A model generated the notes under the pieces. The model was not told where the DNA came from. It searched no databases and saw only the letters and a program-made list of their open reading frames with translations. From Candidatus Villigracilis affinis (lineage in GTDB: Bacteria; Chloroflexota; Anaerolineae; Anaerolineales; Villigracilaceae): 64,000 bases of DNA. Below, one piece after another: positions 24,364-31,733 of the stretch. The translations under genes and the position numbers were made by a program. How positions within the stretch are numbered: position 1 is the first letter of the stretch; every line of letters starts with the position of its first letter. The stretch lies in the NCBI GenBank assembly GCA_016718275.1, contig JADKEA010000021.1, forward strand, positions 186,001-250,000, read 5' to 3'.

Positions 24364-24420
24364 ACAATACTCAAAACAATACTTTCGGTTCTAAACGACA
24401 GCGCCCCCTGCCGTTATATT
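24364..24420 (+). promoter_or_regulatory. Cassette promoter, copy C
   Basis: ACAATACT-N4-ACAATACT at 24364-24383 and TATATT at 24415-24420, with the same 32-base spacing from the shared 19-base box core as copies B and D, on the plus strand. The ATG is at 24450. It diverges from the regulator gene, whose start is at 24174. Confidence 0.78.
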
Positions 24421-24449
24421 TACGCGTATTGATACAAAGGCACGAGGCA

Positions 24450-24719
24450 ATGACCCCAATCTACGAGATACGCATCGAAGGACATTTGGATACTCAATGG
24501 GCAGACTGGTTCGATGGGATGTCAATTACGCGGGAGGCAGACGGAAAAACGCTTCTCTCTGGACCTGTGCCTGATCAGCCCGCCTTATATGGGTTACTGC
24601 ACAAAGTGCGTGATCTGGGGATACCGCTGGTGTCCGTTAACCTGCAGAGCGACGCCGCCGATCAACAAAATTCATATAAGTTCAAAAAAGGAACAATCTT
24701 TCCATGCATGAACTGTTAG
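24450..24719 (+). CDS. YEIRI small ORF, copy C, intact
   Basis: An 89-residue protein: MTPIYEIRIEGHLDTQWADW, FDGMSITREADGKTLL, SGPVPDQPALYGLLHKVRDL, GIPLVSVNLQ, then a divergent tail. GAGG lies upstream of the ATG. This is the only copy with its own stop, and the stop (tgttag) falls inside the start of the next small ORF, so translation would be coupled. No motif gives a function; the pattern of a strand-rich N-terminus and an amphipathic LYGLLxKVRDLGxPLVSV helix-strand suggests a small alpha/beta sensor or adaptor fold (inference). Confidence 0.75.
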   Translation: MTPIYEIRIEGHLDTQWADWFDGMSITREADGKTLLSGPVPDQPALYGLLHKVRDLGIPLVSVNLQSDAADQQNSYKFKKGTIFPCMNC

Positions 24720-24778
24720 TGCGTGTACCGTCAGATATTACTGGGCAGGTCGTTTCCGTGAAGGCTCTCTCAAAATAG
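24704..24778 (+). pseudogene. Remnant payload ORF (24 codons) behind YEIRI copy C
   Basis: After a leader-like AAAAAAGGAACAATCTTTCC, an ATG opens MHELLVRVPSDITGQVVSVK and four further residues before a stop at 24776. It lies exactly where other cassettes have their payload gene. It abuts the convergent ABC ATPase stop at 24784, so it looks like a payload cut short by the rearrangement. The original gene is not recognisable. Confidence 0.45.
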
Positions 24779-24783
24779 CGTCA

Positions 24784-25683
24784 TCAACTTTCCATCACAA
24801 CCTGACCTGTACTTTTCATCAACCATACATAGCCATCTTCCAAACCGGGCTGCGTGGGTTGAGCGCTCGAATACCCGTTGACATTTGCACCGACCAGCCG
24901 ATACTGAGTCCCTTCCGCAAGATGCAGCATGGAGACGACAGTGAGATCGTGATTGGGCTTCTCCAAGCCAGACATGGTCAACGTCCACACGTGGCCTTCG
25001 GTGGCTTTGAGCATTTCAGCGGGACTGCCGCGGAAGAGGATCTTTCCTTTTGCAAGCACAGCCAGATCACGGCAGGTCTGACCGATGTCTTCGACGATGT
25101 GAGTCGAAAGCAGGACGACACGATCCGCGGCGAGGTTGACCAATAAATTGCGGAAGCGAATCCGCTCTTCGGGGTCAAGCCCCGCTGTTGGCTCGTCAAC
25201 GATGAGCATTTTCGGGTCGTTGACCAAGGCTTGAGCGATTCCGACGCGGCGTTTCATCCCGCCAGAGAAGCCTTTTATTTTGCGCTTCGCCACTTCGCGC
25301 AGACCGACCATCTCCAGCACTTCTGCCACACGTTGGCTGCGTTTGCGGGAGTCATCCAAGCCTTTGAGGATGGCCATGTAATCCACGAATTGCTCGGCGG
25401 TCAGTTCGGTGTACATGCCGAGTTCCTGCGGAAGATAGCCAAGCATGGACTTGACCGCGTACTTGCCCGCTTCGGTGGTGAGGTCATGTCCGTTGATGCG
25501 GATGGAGCCGCCGCTGGGATTGACGATGCCTGAGAGGATGCGCATGAGGGTGGTCTTGCCCGCGCCGTTGGGGCCAAGCAAGCCGAACATGCCAGAGTTG
25601 ATCTGCAAGTCCACGCCGTTGAGGGCGTTGACCGTTTTGTTTCCAGAGCCGTAGGTTTTGGTGAGTCCAGTAATTTCGATCAT
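24784..25683 (-). CDS. ABC transporter ATP-binding protein with C-terminal extension
   Basis: A 299-residue ATPase for an ABC-2 type exporter. Walker A is GLLGPNGAGKTTLM, Q-loop YLPQELGMYTEL, signature FSGGMKRRVGIAQAL, Walker B MLIVDEPTAGLDP, H-loop LLSTHI. About 70 residues after the core (from GHVWTLTM) form an extension containing HLAEGTQYRLVGANVNGYSS. That extension is the segment duplicated at 15884-16068. It is last in the sigma/anti-sigma/permease operon, 100 bases after the second permease, with a repeat between them. Confidence 0.9.
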   Translation of the reverse strand: MIEITGLTKTYGSGNKTVNALNGVDLQINSGMFGLLGPNGAGKTTLMRILSGIVNPSGGSIRINGHDLTTEAGKYAVKSMLGYLPQELGMYTELTAEQFVDYMAILKGLDDSRKRSQRVAEVLEMVGLREVAKRKIKGFSGGMKRRVGIAQALVNDPKMLIVDEPTAGLDPEERIRFRNLLVNLAADRVVLLSTHIVEDIGQTCRDLAVLAKGKILFRGSPAEMLKATEGHVWTLTMSGLEKPNHDLTVVSMLHLAEGTQYRLVGANVNGYSSAQPTQPGLEDGYVWLMKSTGQVVMES

Positions 25684-25703
25684 GGTGAGTTCCTTTTTAT
25701 TAT

Positions 25704-25773
25704 GTCATTGCGAGGGAGCTGCCGCGACCGCGCCAGTGCGGTGACAATGTTGGAGATGCCCCCTCGCAATGAC
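25704..25773. repeat. Dispersed inverted repeat (GTCATTGCGAGGG)
   Basis: GTCATTGCGAGGG at 25704-25716 is matched by its reverse complement at 25761-25773, with a GC-rich internal arm. A partial relative lies at 27248-27345. It sits between ABC genes and may fold in the transcript. Confidence 0.7.
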
Positions 25774-25783
25774 GGAATGAATG

Positions 25784-26446
25784 TTAGATATATCTTTCCT
25801 GTTTTCGCAGCAAAGCCCATGCGACAAAGAGAAAAGCAATGGTGAGAGCGAAGAGCGCGATCTGATTTGATACAAGGTCGGGGTGTTCTGGGCTGAGGAT
25901 GCTCATGAAGATGTAGGCATATTTCCAGTTATTGACAGCCATCCCGTCGCGGACGATCAACTCCACGAACCAGACGAGACCGACGAGGAATGAGCCGACC
26001 ATGGTCTGAGCGCCGATCAATGCGCCGAAGGTTCCGAGCGCGATCAAGGTGATGGTGGGCAGCAGCCAGCACAGTTGGACATTCACCCAATTGCCAAGCG
26101 GAGAAAAATCCACGCCGATGATGAGGGAGAAAAGCAGAAAGGCATTGGCGCAAACTGCCTGAATGAGAAAGATCAGCGTGGTGCGTTCGAGCAGAATCTG
26201 CGCGGCGCGGATGGGTGTTGCAAAGCGCAGTTCCAACGCAGGGTCATCGAGGATGGCGTATGCCGCCATGAAGCCGCCAACCAGCGGGACAGCAAAGCCA
26301 ACATAGGCGCGGGCAATGTCATAGTTTTGCACTTCGTTGCGAAGAAGCAAAGTCAAGATGATGAAGAATGCCAGGAATGCAAGCGGGAACCAAAGCTGGT
26401 CGAGGCGATAGGTGAGTAAAGTGTATTTCAAGGAAAAGCGTTTCAT
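25784..26446 (-). CDS. ABC-2 type permease subunit
   Basis: A 220-residue membrane protein with six hydrophobic segments, starting MKRFSLKYTLLTYRLDQLWF. The loop AILDDPALELRFATPIRAAQ is shared with the membrane half of the anti-sigma fusion at 27353, indicating common descent. It should pair with the other permease and the ATPase to export or move a lipid, peptide or drug; the substrate is unknown. A longer open frame to 26875 is rejected, as it is a shadow of the upstream permease. The start lies nine bases before that gene's end. Confidence 0.85.
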   Translation of the reverse strand: MKRFSLKYTLLTYRLDQLWFPLAFLAFFIILTLLLRNEVQNYDIARAYVGFAVPLVGGFMAAYAILDDPALELRFATPIRAAQILLERTTLIFLIQAVCANAFLLFSLIIGVDFSPLGNWVNVQLCWLLPTITLIALGTFGALIGAQTMVGSFLVGLVWFVELIVRDGMAVNNWKYAYIFMSILSPEHPDLVSNQIALFALTIAFLFVAWALLRKQERYI

Positions 26447-26454
26447 GGATAATC

Positions 26455-27231
26455 CTATGCGCGGCGGGACTGCCATTGCAGGTAATAGTTGAGGACGGTC
26501 ATCACAGCGGCAATGCACAGACCAAGCACAAGCAGGTTGAGAGTTGCATCCGTGGCGGTGTAAGTCAGCGGGTCTTGCAAGCCATGAAAGCCGCCGAAGT
26601 AACCTTGATAGGCGTGCATTCCGCCTGCGGTGAGCAATGTCCCATTGAGGGTGGGGAAAATTTCGGGCGGGATGTAATTGCCCCAGAACCAATAGCCTGT
26701 GAACAAAATCTGATACACACGCAAGGGCATGATGAGCGGACAGGCCAGCGAGAAGGCGATGACGAATGCAAAAGCGGGGACGATCATCGCAAAGAATGTA
26801 ACCGTCATGGCGTACATCAAATTGATGGGAGCATTGCCAGTGGCTACGAGGCAGGCTGTCACAACCCAGATCCACACGAGAACGGGAGCAAGGGAAGCCG
26901 CAAGCACGCCGAAATATTTCCCGAGGATGTACACCAAATTGCTGAGCGGCGTACTGGACTGTAACTCATGCACGCCTCCTCGAAAGTCACGCTGCATTCG
27001 ATCCGCGGCGAGGATGCCTGCCGCGACGGGCAGGAATAAATTGAAGGTGTACGCCAGTTGGCCTGCGAGCTGCCAGAGGGTTGCATCGGTGAAAACATTA
27101 CTTTCTTCAGGCGAAGGCCAAAGGACGGTGACAGTGTAGAACACGAACAACAGTCCATACGCGATCCACATGCCTGAGCGGCGAATGGACATATTGAATT
27201 CATGGCGAAAGACGCCGATAAAACGAGACAT
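26455..27231 (-). CDS. ABC-2 type permease subunit
   Basis: A 258-residue membrane protein, start MSRFIGVFRHEFNMSIRRSG, with six to seven hydrophobic segments. ILAADRMQRDFRGGVHELQS and STPLSNLVYILGKYFGVL form the cytoplasmic loop typical of ABC-2/gliding-motility-type permeases. It precedes the second permease by eight bases and the ATPase beyond. Upstream a repeat-rich 120-base gap separates it from the anti-sigma gene. Confidence 0.85.
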   Translation of the reverse strand: MSRFIGVFRHEFNMSIRRSGMWIAYGLLFVFYTVTVLWPSPEESNVFTDATLWQLAGQLAYTFNLFLPVAAGILAADRMQRDFRGGVHELQSSTPLSNLVYILGKYFGVLAASLAPVLVWIWVVTACLVATGNAPINLMYAMTVTFFAMIVPAFAFVIAFSLACPLIMPLRVYQILFTGYWFWGNYIPPEIFPTLNGTLLTAGGMHAYQGYFGGFHGLQDPLTYTATDATLNLLVLGLCIAAVMTVLNYYLQWQSRRA

Positions 27232-27247
27232 GAGGTTCTCCAGACTT

Positions 27248-27345
27248 TATCTCGTCATTGCGAGGGCGGTGTTCTTCCGCCCGAAGCAAAATGATTATGA
27301 AAATTTGCTTCGGCGGCAACATCGCGGCTCGCAATACGGGGTTAG
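27248..27345. repeat. Dispersed repeat (TCATTGCGAGGGC...GCTCGCAATACGG)
   Basis: GTCATTGCGAGGGCGG and a later GGCTCGCAATAC bracket a GCCCGAAGC / GCTTCGGCGGC arm pair. It belongs to the same class as 25704-25773 and lies between the anti-sigma and permease genes. Confidence 0.6.
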
Positions 27346-27352
27346 TTTTAAG

Positions 27353-28222
27353 CTACATTGCTATCGATCTGCGCCACTGCACCTGATCGCGGCCTGATGA
27401 CCAGAGCGCGAACACGATGAGCGCAAAACCGAAAACGAAAAGCATGGCGGGGTTTTGCCAGAATTGGCGATAGGTTTCGAGCCACGGAGAAGCAAACGCG
27501 AACCATTCGCCAAACGAAATGAGAGAAGCATATTGCGCCGACCACAACAGGTACGCAATGAACAAGGCGTTGCCAGTGCCGATCCACAGCGAGAGCATGA
27601 GCGCGAGCGCGGAGAGGAAGGTCATGGGGGCGAGCCAGCCGAGGATGAATTCTCCCAAGGCTTGCGGCGGGATGATGAGAAGCAGGACAAGCGTTGCACA
27701 GCCAGCCAGAAAAACGTTGTACGCAGAAACAAGAGTCAGCCGTGCGAGCAAAACCTTCCACGGTGAGATGGGGGTGGCAAAGGTCAACTCGGCGGCGGGG
27801 TCATTCTCCGAGCCGTAGATCAGCGTCACTGTTCCAGCGGCGATCATCGGCGCAAAGAAGTACAGCACTTCCACGCGCTCCACCAACAACGCCATCGCCA
27901 AAAAGATGAACATCAATGCGGCAGAGCCGACCCACAACTCGTTGTGGATGATGAGCATTTGCATGCGCAATAACTGTCCCGTGCTGCGCAATGCGCGCGC
28001 GAGTTTGTTCGGTTGGTGAATTGCTTCCAGCGCAGAATCTGCCAATTGAGCAGGAGCAGGCACGAGTGAGTCTGAGGCGTTGATTTCATCCGCAACAGAT
28101 CGCCAGAGAAGCAGATCCGCCTGACAGTCCGCACAGTCCGCGAGATGTTTTTCAAAATCGGCGCGCGCATGTTCATCGAGTTGATTCGCGGCGTATAAAA
28201 TAATTTGTTCTTCGTGGTTCAT
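27353..28222 (-). CDS. Zinc-finger anti-sigma factor fused to an ABC-2-permease-like membrane domain
   Basis: A 289-residue protein. Residues 1-45 have the zf-HC2 anti-sigma motif EKHLADCADCQADLLLW (H-x3-C-x2-C) that holds ECF sigma factors. From about residue 100 there are six hydrophobic segments. The loop GSENDPAAELTFATPISPWK parallels DDPALELRFATPIRAAQ of the permease at 25784. So this seems to be an ABC permease-like module carrying its own anti-sigma head. The ATG at 28222 overlaps the sigma stop as ATGA; the longer frame from 28309 is rejected. Confidence 0.85.
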   Translation of the reverse strand: MNHEEQIILYAANQLDEHARADFEKHLADCADCQADLLLWRSVADEINASDSLVPAPAQLADSALEAIHQPNKLARALRSTGQLLRMQMLIIHNELWVGSAALMFIFLAMALLVERVEVLYFFAPMIAAGTVTLIYGSENDPAAELTFATPISPWKVLLARLTLVSAYNVFLAGCATLVLLLIIPPQALGEFILGWLAPMTFLSALALMLSLWIGTGNALFIAYLLWSAQYASLISFGEWFAFASPWLETYRQFWQNPAMLFVFGFALIVFALWSSGRDQVQWRRSIAM

Positions 28223-28824
28223 CGCCAATTCTCCTCGGTGCGGCTGAGTACGCCGCGCAAATGCTGACGCGCATAACTCAAACGACTCTTGACCGTGCCA
28301 ACGGGACATTTCAAAACATCCGCCGCTTCGTTGAGTGACAGCCCTTGATAGAAGATGAGTTCGAGCACAGCGCGATGTTCAGGCGACAGACTTTGCAAGC
28401 CATCACGAACCCAACGCTTCTCTTCTTTAACTTGAGCCTGCTCCTCGGGCGTGGGCAGAGTCTCAGGGATGGTTTCTTCTGCCTCGTCTAAAAATTGAGG
28501 CGTGCTGCGAATGGCCTTCATCGCCGTGTGATGGACGATGCCCAACAGCCACGCAATGAGGCGGCCCTCGCCGCGAAATTTATTTGCCGTGCGCCATGCA
28601 GTGACAAGCGTGTTCTGCGTCACATCTTCGGCGGTGGCGGGGTCATTCGTGAGGCGCAGCGCGTACGCATAGAGTCGCTGACCATACTGCGCGTACAGAT
28701 CGCGCACGGCATCATCATCGCCAGCTTGCATGCGATGGATCAGGTCGAGGTCGTCGGTGGGTTGCGTCATGGCGGGCTGCGTCTCTTGCGGGTTCCAGTG
28801 AATGGCAAGGTCTGCTGTTTGCAT
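28219..28824 (-). CDS. ECF-type RNA polymerase sigma factor
   Basis: A 201-residue sigma-70 family protein. Region 2: LYAQYGQRLYAYALRLTNDP then AEDVTQNTLVTAWRTANKF and GRLIAWLLGIVHHTAMKAIR. Region 4: LSPEHRAVLELIFYQGLSLN and EAADVLKCPVGTVKSRLSYA, a clear HTH for the -35 element. ATG 28824 is used; ATG 28770 (MTQPTDDLDLIHRM) is also plausible because family similarity starts there. It forms a coupled pair with the anti-sigma gene downstream. Confidence 0.9.
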   Translation of the reverse strand: MQTADLAIHWNPQETQPAMTQPTDDLDLIHRMQAGDDDAVRDLYAQYGQRLYAYALRLTNDPATAEDVTQNTLVTAWRTANKFRGEGRLIAWLLGIVHHTAMKAIRSTPQFLDEAEETIPETLPTPEEQAQVKEEKRWVRDGLQSLSPEHRAVLELIFYQGLSLNEAADVLKCPVGTVKSRLSYARQHLRGVLSRTEENWR

Positions 28825-28841
28825 TGTATCTGCTTCTCGAT

Positions 28842-28871
28842 AGTATGTACCAGCGAGATGCGAAAAGGTTC
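28842..28871 (-). promoter_or_regulatory. Candidate ECF autoregulatory promoter
   Basis: Minus strand upstream of the sigma gene: GAACCTTTT (28871-28863), then CATACT (28847-28842) 15 bases on. GAAC-type -35 elements are typical of ECF promoters, and such sigma factors usually transcribe their own operon. This is inference from one site only. Confidence 0.5.
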
Positions 28872-28891
28872 AAAATTGGTGTTGTGAAATC

Positions 28892-28928
28892 AAAAAAGAT
28901 GACGTCCCATTTTGGAAACGTCATCTTT
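28892..28928 (-). terminator. Rho-independent terminator after btuD
   Basis: AAAGATGACGT pairs with ACGTCATCTTT around a 12-14-base loop, and TTTTTTGATTT follows on the minus strand. It ends the cobalamin operon before the ECF sigma promoter. Confidence 0.85.
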
Positions 28929-28946
28929 GCAGACAAGTGTTGCAGG

Positions 28947-29720
28947 TTATTGCATTTTTTCGGGTAGCACCAACGGCCCGCCCAAAAATGGATGTTCAAC
29001 CACTTGAACGGGTAGGCAGTAGGCTTGGGAGATCAGTTCAGAGGTCAGTACTTCGCGGGGTGTGCCGATGGCTTTGAGGTGGCCGCCGACGAGCAGGGCC
29101 ACGCGGTCAGCAAAATGGGCGGCGAGGTTGAGATCGTGCAGTGCCACCATGACAGCGAGATTTTCCTTGTGGGCAAGTTCGTGGATCAATTCCAATAAAC
29201 TGACTTGATATTGCAGGTCAAGATGTGCAGTGGGTTCATCGAGCAATAAGATCGGTGTGGATTGGCAAAGGGCACGTGCAAGTAAGATCCGTTGTGCTTC
29301 GCCGCCTGATAATTCTCCGACGCGGCGGTCGGCAAATGCCAGGGCGTTGACTCTGCTCAGGGCCTGCCGCGCCAGTTCCTCGTCGTGGGCAGACGCGTGA
29401 CCGAGAAATCCAAGATAGGGTGTGCGTCCCATCAAAACCGTTTCCCAAACCGTGAAGGCGGGCGGCAGGGAAATCGCCTGCGGAACCACGGCGAGATAAC
29501 GCGCACGCTGGAGAGGCGTGAGCGATTGGAAGTCATCGCCATTGGTGCGGACGTACCCCGTGGAGGGAATCACTCCGCTCGCCGCGCGAATGATCGTGGA
29601 TTTGCCTGCGCCGTTTGGTCCGATGAGCGCGAGCACTTCGCCGCTGTTCACGTCAAAGGAAACATCGTGCAGAACGCGGTGGTCGTGATAGGAGACCGAA
29701 AGGGATTGGATTTTTAGCAT
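28947..29720 (-). CDS. btuD: ABC transporter ATPase for cobalamin/iron-siderophore type importer
   Basis: A 257-residue FecE/BtuD-type ATPase. Walker A LIGPNGAGKSTIIRAASG, Q-loop VVPQAISLPPAFTVWETVLMG, signature LSGGEAQRILLARAL, Walker B ILLLDEPTAHLDLQ, H-loop VALHDLNLAAHFADR. It is the last gene of the riboswitch-controlled operon and should energise BtuC at the membrane. The family also serves haem and siderophores, so the corrinoid role rests on context. Confidence 0.88.
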   Translation of the reverse strand: MLKIQSLSVSYHDHRVLHDVSFDVNSGEVLALIGPNGAGKSTIIRAASGVIPSTGYVRTNGDDFQSLTPLQRARYLAVVPQAISLPPAFTVWETVLMGRTPYLGFLGHASAHDEELARQALSRVNALAFADRRVGELSGGEAQRILLARALCQSTPILLLDEPTAHLDLQYQVSLLELIHELAHKENLAVMVALHDLNLAAHFADRVALLVGGHLKAIGTPREVLTSELISQAYCLPVQVVEHPFLGGPLVLPEKMQ

Positions 29721-29763
29721 AGATGGCCTTGATAGGATGAAAGAGGAAAGAAGAAAGAAAGGG

Positions 29764-30306
29764 TTATGATTTTATAGTCATGGGGAGGCCTGCGACCATG
29801 AAGAGGACGGTGTCGGCTTCTTTGGCGAGGCGTTGATTGGCCCAGCCGAGTCCGTCGCGATAGATGCGTCCCATTTGATAGGGCGGAACCAATCCGAGGC
29901 CGACTTCATTCGAGACGACGAGCCAGTTTTGATTCGAGTTTCGGATGGCGGATAGCAGTGCTTCCATTTCATTTTGAATAGCATTTAGGTAGGGCAATTC
30001 GTCAACAAGGTCGTCTTTGACGAATTGCATCATCAGGTTGGTCGCCAGCAAGGTCACGCAATCGAGGATGACGACCTCCGAATGGATTTTGTCTATGTGT
30101 TTTGCGAGATTCATTGGCAGTTCAAGTGTGGACCATTCAGCGGGGCGTTCGGTCTTGTGCTTTTGAATCCGCGCGGACATTTCGTCGTCAAATGCCTGTG
30201 CGGTGGCGATAAATGTGACGGGTTTCCCCGATTCTTCCGCCAGTTTCAACGCGTAGGATGATTTTCCGCTGCGAGCGCCGCCAAGGATGAGAGTGAGGGT
30301 GCTCAT
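29764..30306 (-). CDS. cobU: Adenosylcobinamide kinase / adenosylcobinamide-phosphate guanylyltransferase
   Basis: A 180-residue CobU/CobP. MSTLTLILGGARSGKSSYAL carries the P-loop; HKTERPAEWSTLE is the conserved segment with the guanylylated His; VVILDCVTLLATNLMM is the Walker-B-like strand; WLVVSNEVGLGLVPPYQMGR the family C-terminal motif. It phosphorylates adenosylcobinamide and loads GMP for nucleotide-loop assembly. The ATG at 30306 is chosen because the motif begins there; ten more residues upstream are possible. One base separates it from cobC. Confidence 0.93.
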   Translation of the reverse strand: MSTLTLILGGARSGKSSYALKLAEESGKPVTFIATAQAFDDEMSARIQKHKTERPAEWSTLELPMNLAKHIDKIHSEVVILDCVTLLATNLMMQFVKDDLVDELPYLNAIQNEMEALLSAIRNSNQNWLVVSNEVGLGLVPPYQMGRIYRDGLGWANQRLAKEADTVLFMVAGLPMTIKS

Positions 30307-30307
30307 G

Positions 30308-30916
30308 TTATTTTTCCTGAAAATGCGATACGTCATTGAGTAAATTCAGTACAACACTATCTTCATACACATTCATTTCAGAGAGCGATGCCTGCGAAAT
30401 GCGGAATTGCCAGTAGCGATTCAAATCCACACCGAGGGTGACCGCCAGCAGGGATTGCAATGACCCACTGTGCGCCACGACCAATACGGTCTGGTCGGCG
30501 TGTTCCTCCTTGATTTCATCAAATGCCGCTTTTACCCGTTCTGCCAGTTGGGCGAGGGTTTCGCCGTTTGGCGTGGAGATCGTGAGCGGGTCTTTCATCC
30601 ATGCTTCGAACAATTCGGGCGAATGCGCCGACATTTCCTGATAGGTCATGCCTTCCCAATCGCCGAAGGAAAGTTCGCGCCAGCGGGAATCCTTTTTGAT
30701 TTCCAGCGAATGAAAATCTGCGATGGACTGGGCGGTGTTTGCGGCACGCGAAAGGTCGCTGGAGTAAATGGCGTGGATGGTTTCGCTTGAGAGCCGTTTT
30801 GCGATCTGCTCAGCCTGACGAAGGCCAGTCTCATTCAGCGGCGTATCACTCTGCCCTTGATAACGGCCTGCGATGTTCCAGTCAGTTTGTCCGTGGCGGG
30901 TTAAGAAAAGTTTCAT
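30308..30916 (-). CDS. cobC: Histidine phosphatase, probable alpha-ribazole-5'-phosphate phosphatase
   Basis: A 202-residue phosphoglycerate-mutase-fold phosphatase. FLTRHGQTDWNIAGRYQGQS has the catalytic RHG; SDLSRAANTAQSI and WRELSFGDWEGMTYQE with the proton-donor Glu follow; VLVVAHSGSLQSLLAV has the second His. General histidine phosphatases look alike, but its position between cobS and cobU supports dephosphorylation of alpha-ribazole phosphate. Confidence 0.85.
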   Translation of the reverse strand: MKLFLTRHGQTDWNIAGRYQGQSDTPLNETGLRQAEQIAKRLSSETIHAIYSSDLSRAANTAQSIADFHSLEIKKDSRWRELSFGDWEGMTYQEMSAHSPELFEAWMKDPLTISTPNGETLAQLAERVKAAFDEIKEEHADQTVLVVAHSGSLQSLLAVTLGVDLNRYWQFRISQASLSEMNVYEDSVVLNLLNDVSHFQEK

Positions 30917-30937
30917 AGTGCAAGGATGAAGGATGAA

Positions 30938-31678
30938 TTATGAAGGATGAATGGCAGTGAATGCAGTGAGGGTCAGCATTTCAACCAGTGTGGTCACTGT
31001 GCCGTAGATATCGCCAGTCAGCCCAGGGAGCAGGCGCATGGCGTAGCGTGCGGCAAGGAATCCGATCAGTGCTGCGCCGAGCATGAAGGCAAACCCGAGC
31101 CAGCCATACGCAAACCACGCTGTGAGTCCTGCCGTTAACGTGGCGATGATGATCTCGCGGAATGTCACATTGCGTTTCATCTCAATTCCCAGCCCATCTT
31201 CGCGGGCGTAGGGAAATGCGTAGATTACAAGTGGTGAAGCCCAGCGTCCCAGCGTGGTGGCGAGGAGGATCGCGCTGAACAGGGAAGAAGTGTGGATTTC
31301 TGAAAGTGCCGCATATTTTGTCAGCAAAACCAGAATGCCGCCGATCGTTCCAAAGGCACCCATGCGCGAATCTTTCATGATCTCGAGTCTGCGTTCGGGC
31401 GTCCAGCCGCCGAACAGGCCATCGAGGGTGTCCATGAAACCGTCAAGGTGAAAGAAGCGCGTGAACGCGATCCACGCGAACAGGGTCAACGCAGCAGCAA
31501 CGGTTTGCGGAAAGATCAACCGTGCTGCGTAATTCACACCGAACAAGGCAAACCCCAGCGCCACGCCCACAAGCGGAAACCAACCCACGGCGCGTCCCAT
31601 CTCTTGCGAGGTGAACATGCGCTTGATGAGAGTGGGGAAGATGGTGAGGAACTGAAAGGCGGCGATAATCGAGGTCAT
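30938..31678 (-). CDS. cobS: Adenosylcobinamide-GDP ribazoletransferase (cobalamin synthase)
   Basis: A 246-residue membrane protein with about seven helices. Start MTSIIAAFQFLTIFPT matches CobS. FFHLDGFMDTLDGLFGGW is the Asp-rich metal-binding signature, followed by RRLEIMKDSRMGAFGTIGG. LPGLTGDIYGTVTTLVE is the second catalytic motif. It joins alpha-ribazole(-phosphate) to adenosylcobinamide-GDP. ATG 31678 is chosen; the frame to 31783 overlaps cobT with unlikely sequence. Confidence 0.93.
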   Translation of the reverse strand: MTSIIAAFQFLTIFPTLIKRMFTSQEMGRAVGWFPLVGVALGFALFGVNYAARLIFPQTVAAALTLFAWIAFTRFFHLDGFMDTLDGLFGGWTPERRLEIMKDSRMGAFGTIGGILVLLTKYAALSEIHTSSLFSAILLATTLGRWASPLVIYAFPYAREDGLGIEMKRNVTFREIIIATLTAGLTAWFAYGWLGFAFMLGAALIGFLAARYAMRLLPGLTGDIYGTVTTLVEMLTLTAFTAIHPS

Positions 31679-31733
31679 AAGATGATATGGAATAGTGAGT
31701 GGTGGATGGAAAAAAGAAGGTGGCAAGTGACCA

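Noticed and set aside
24252..24449. N-terminal extension of YEIRI copy C from 24252
   Set aside because: The extension runs across the conserved promoter boxes, which would not be coding; the ATG at 24450 with GAGG is the better start.
15884..24970. Insertion sequence or prophage as carrier of the island
   Set aside because: No transposase, integrase, terminal inverted repeats or phage genes could be read on either strand.
25784..26875. A 363-residue protein from 26875
   Set aside because: The first 143 residues are a Cys/His/Arg-rich shadow of the upstream permease gene; the true start is at 26446.
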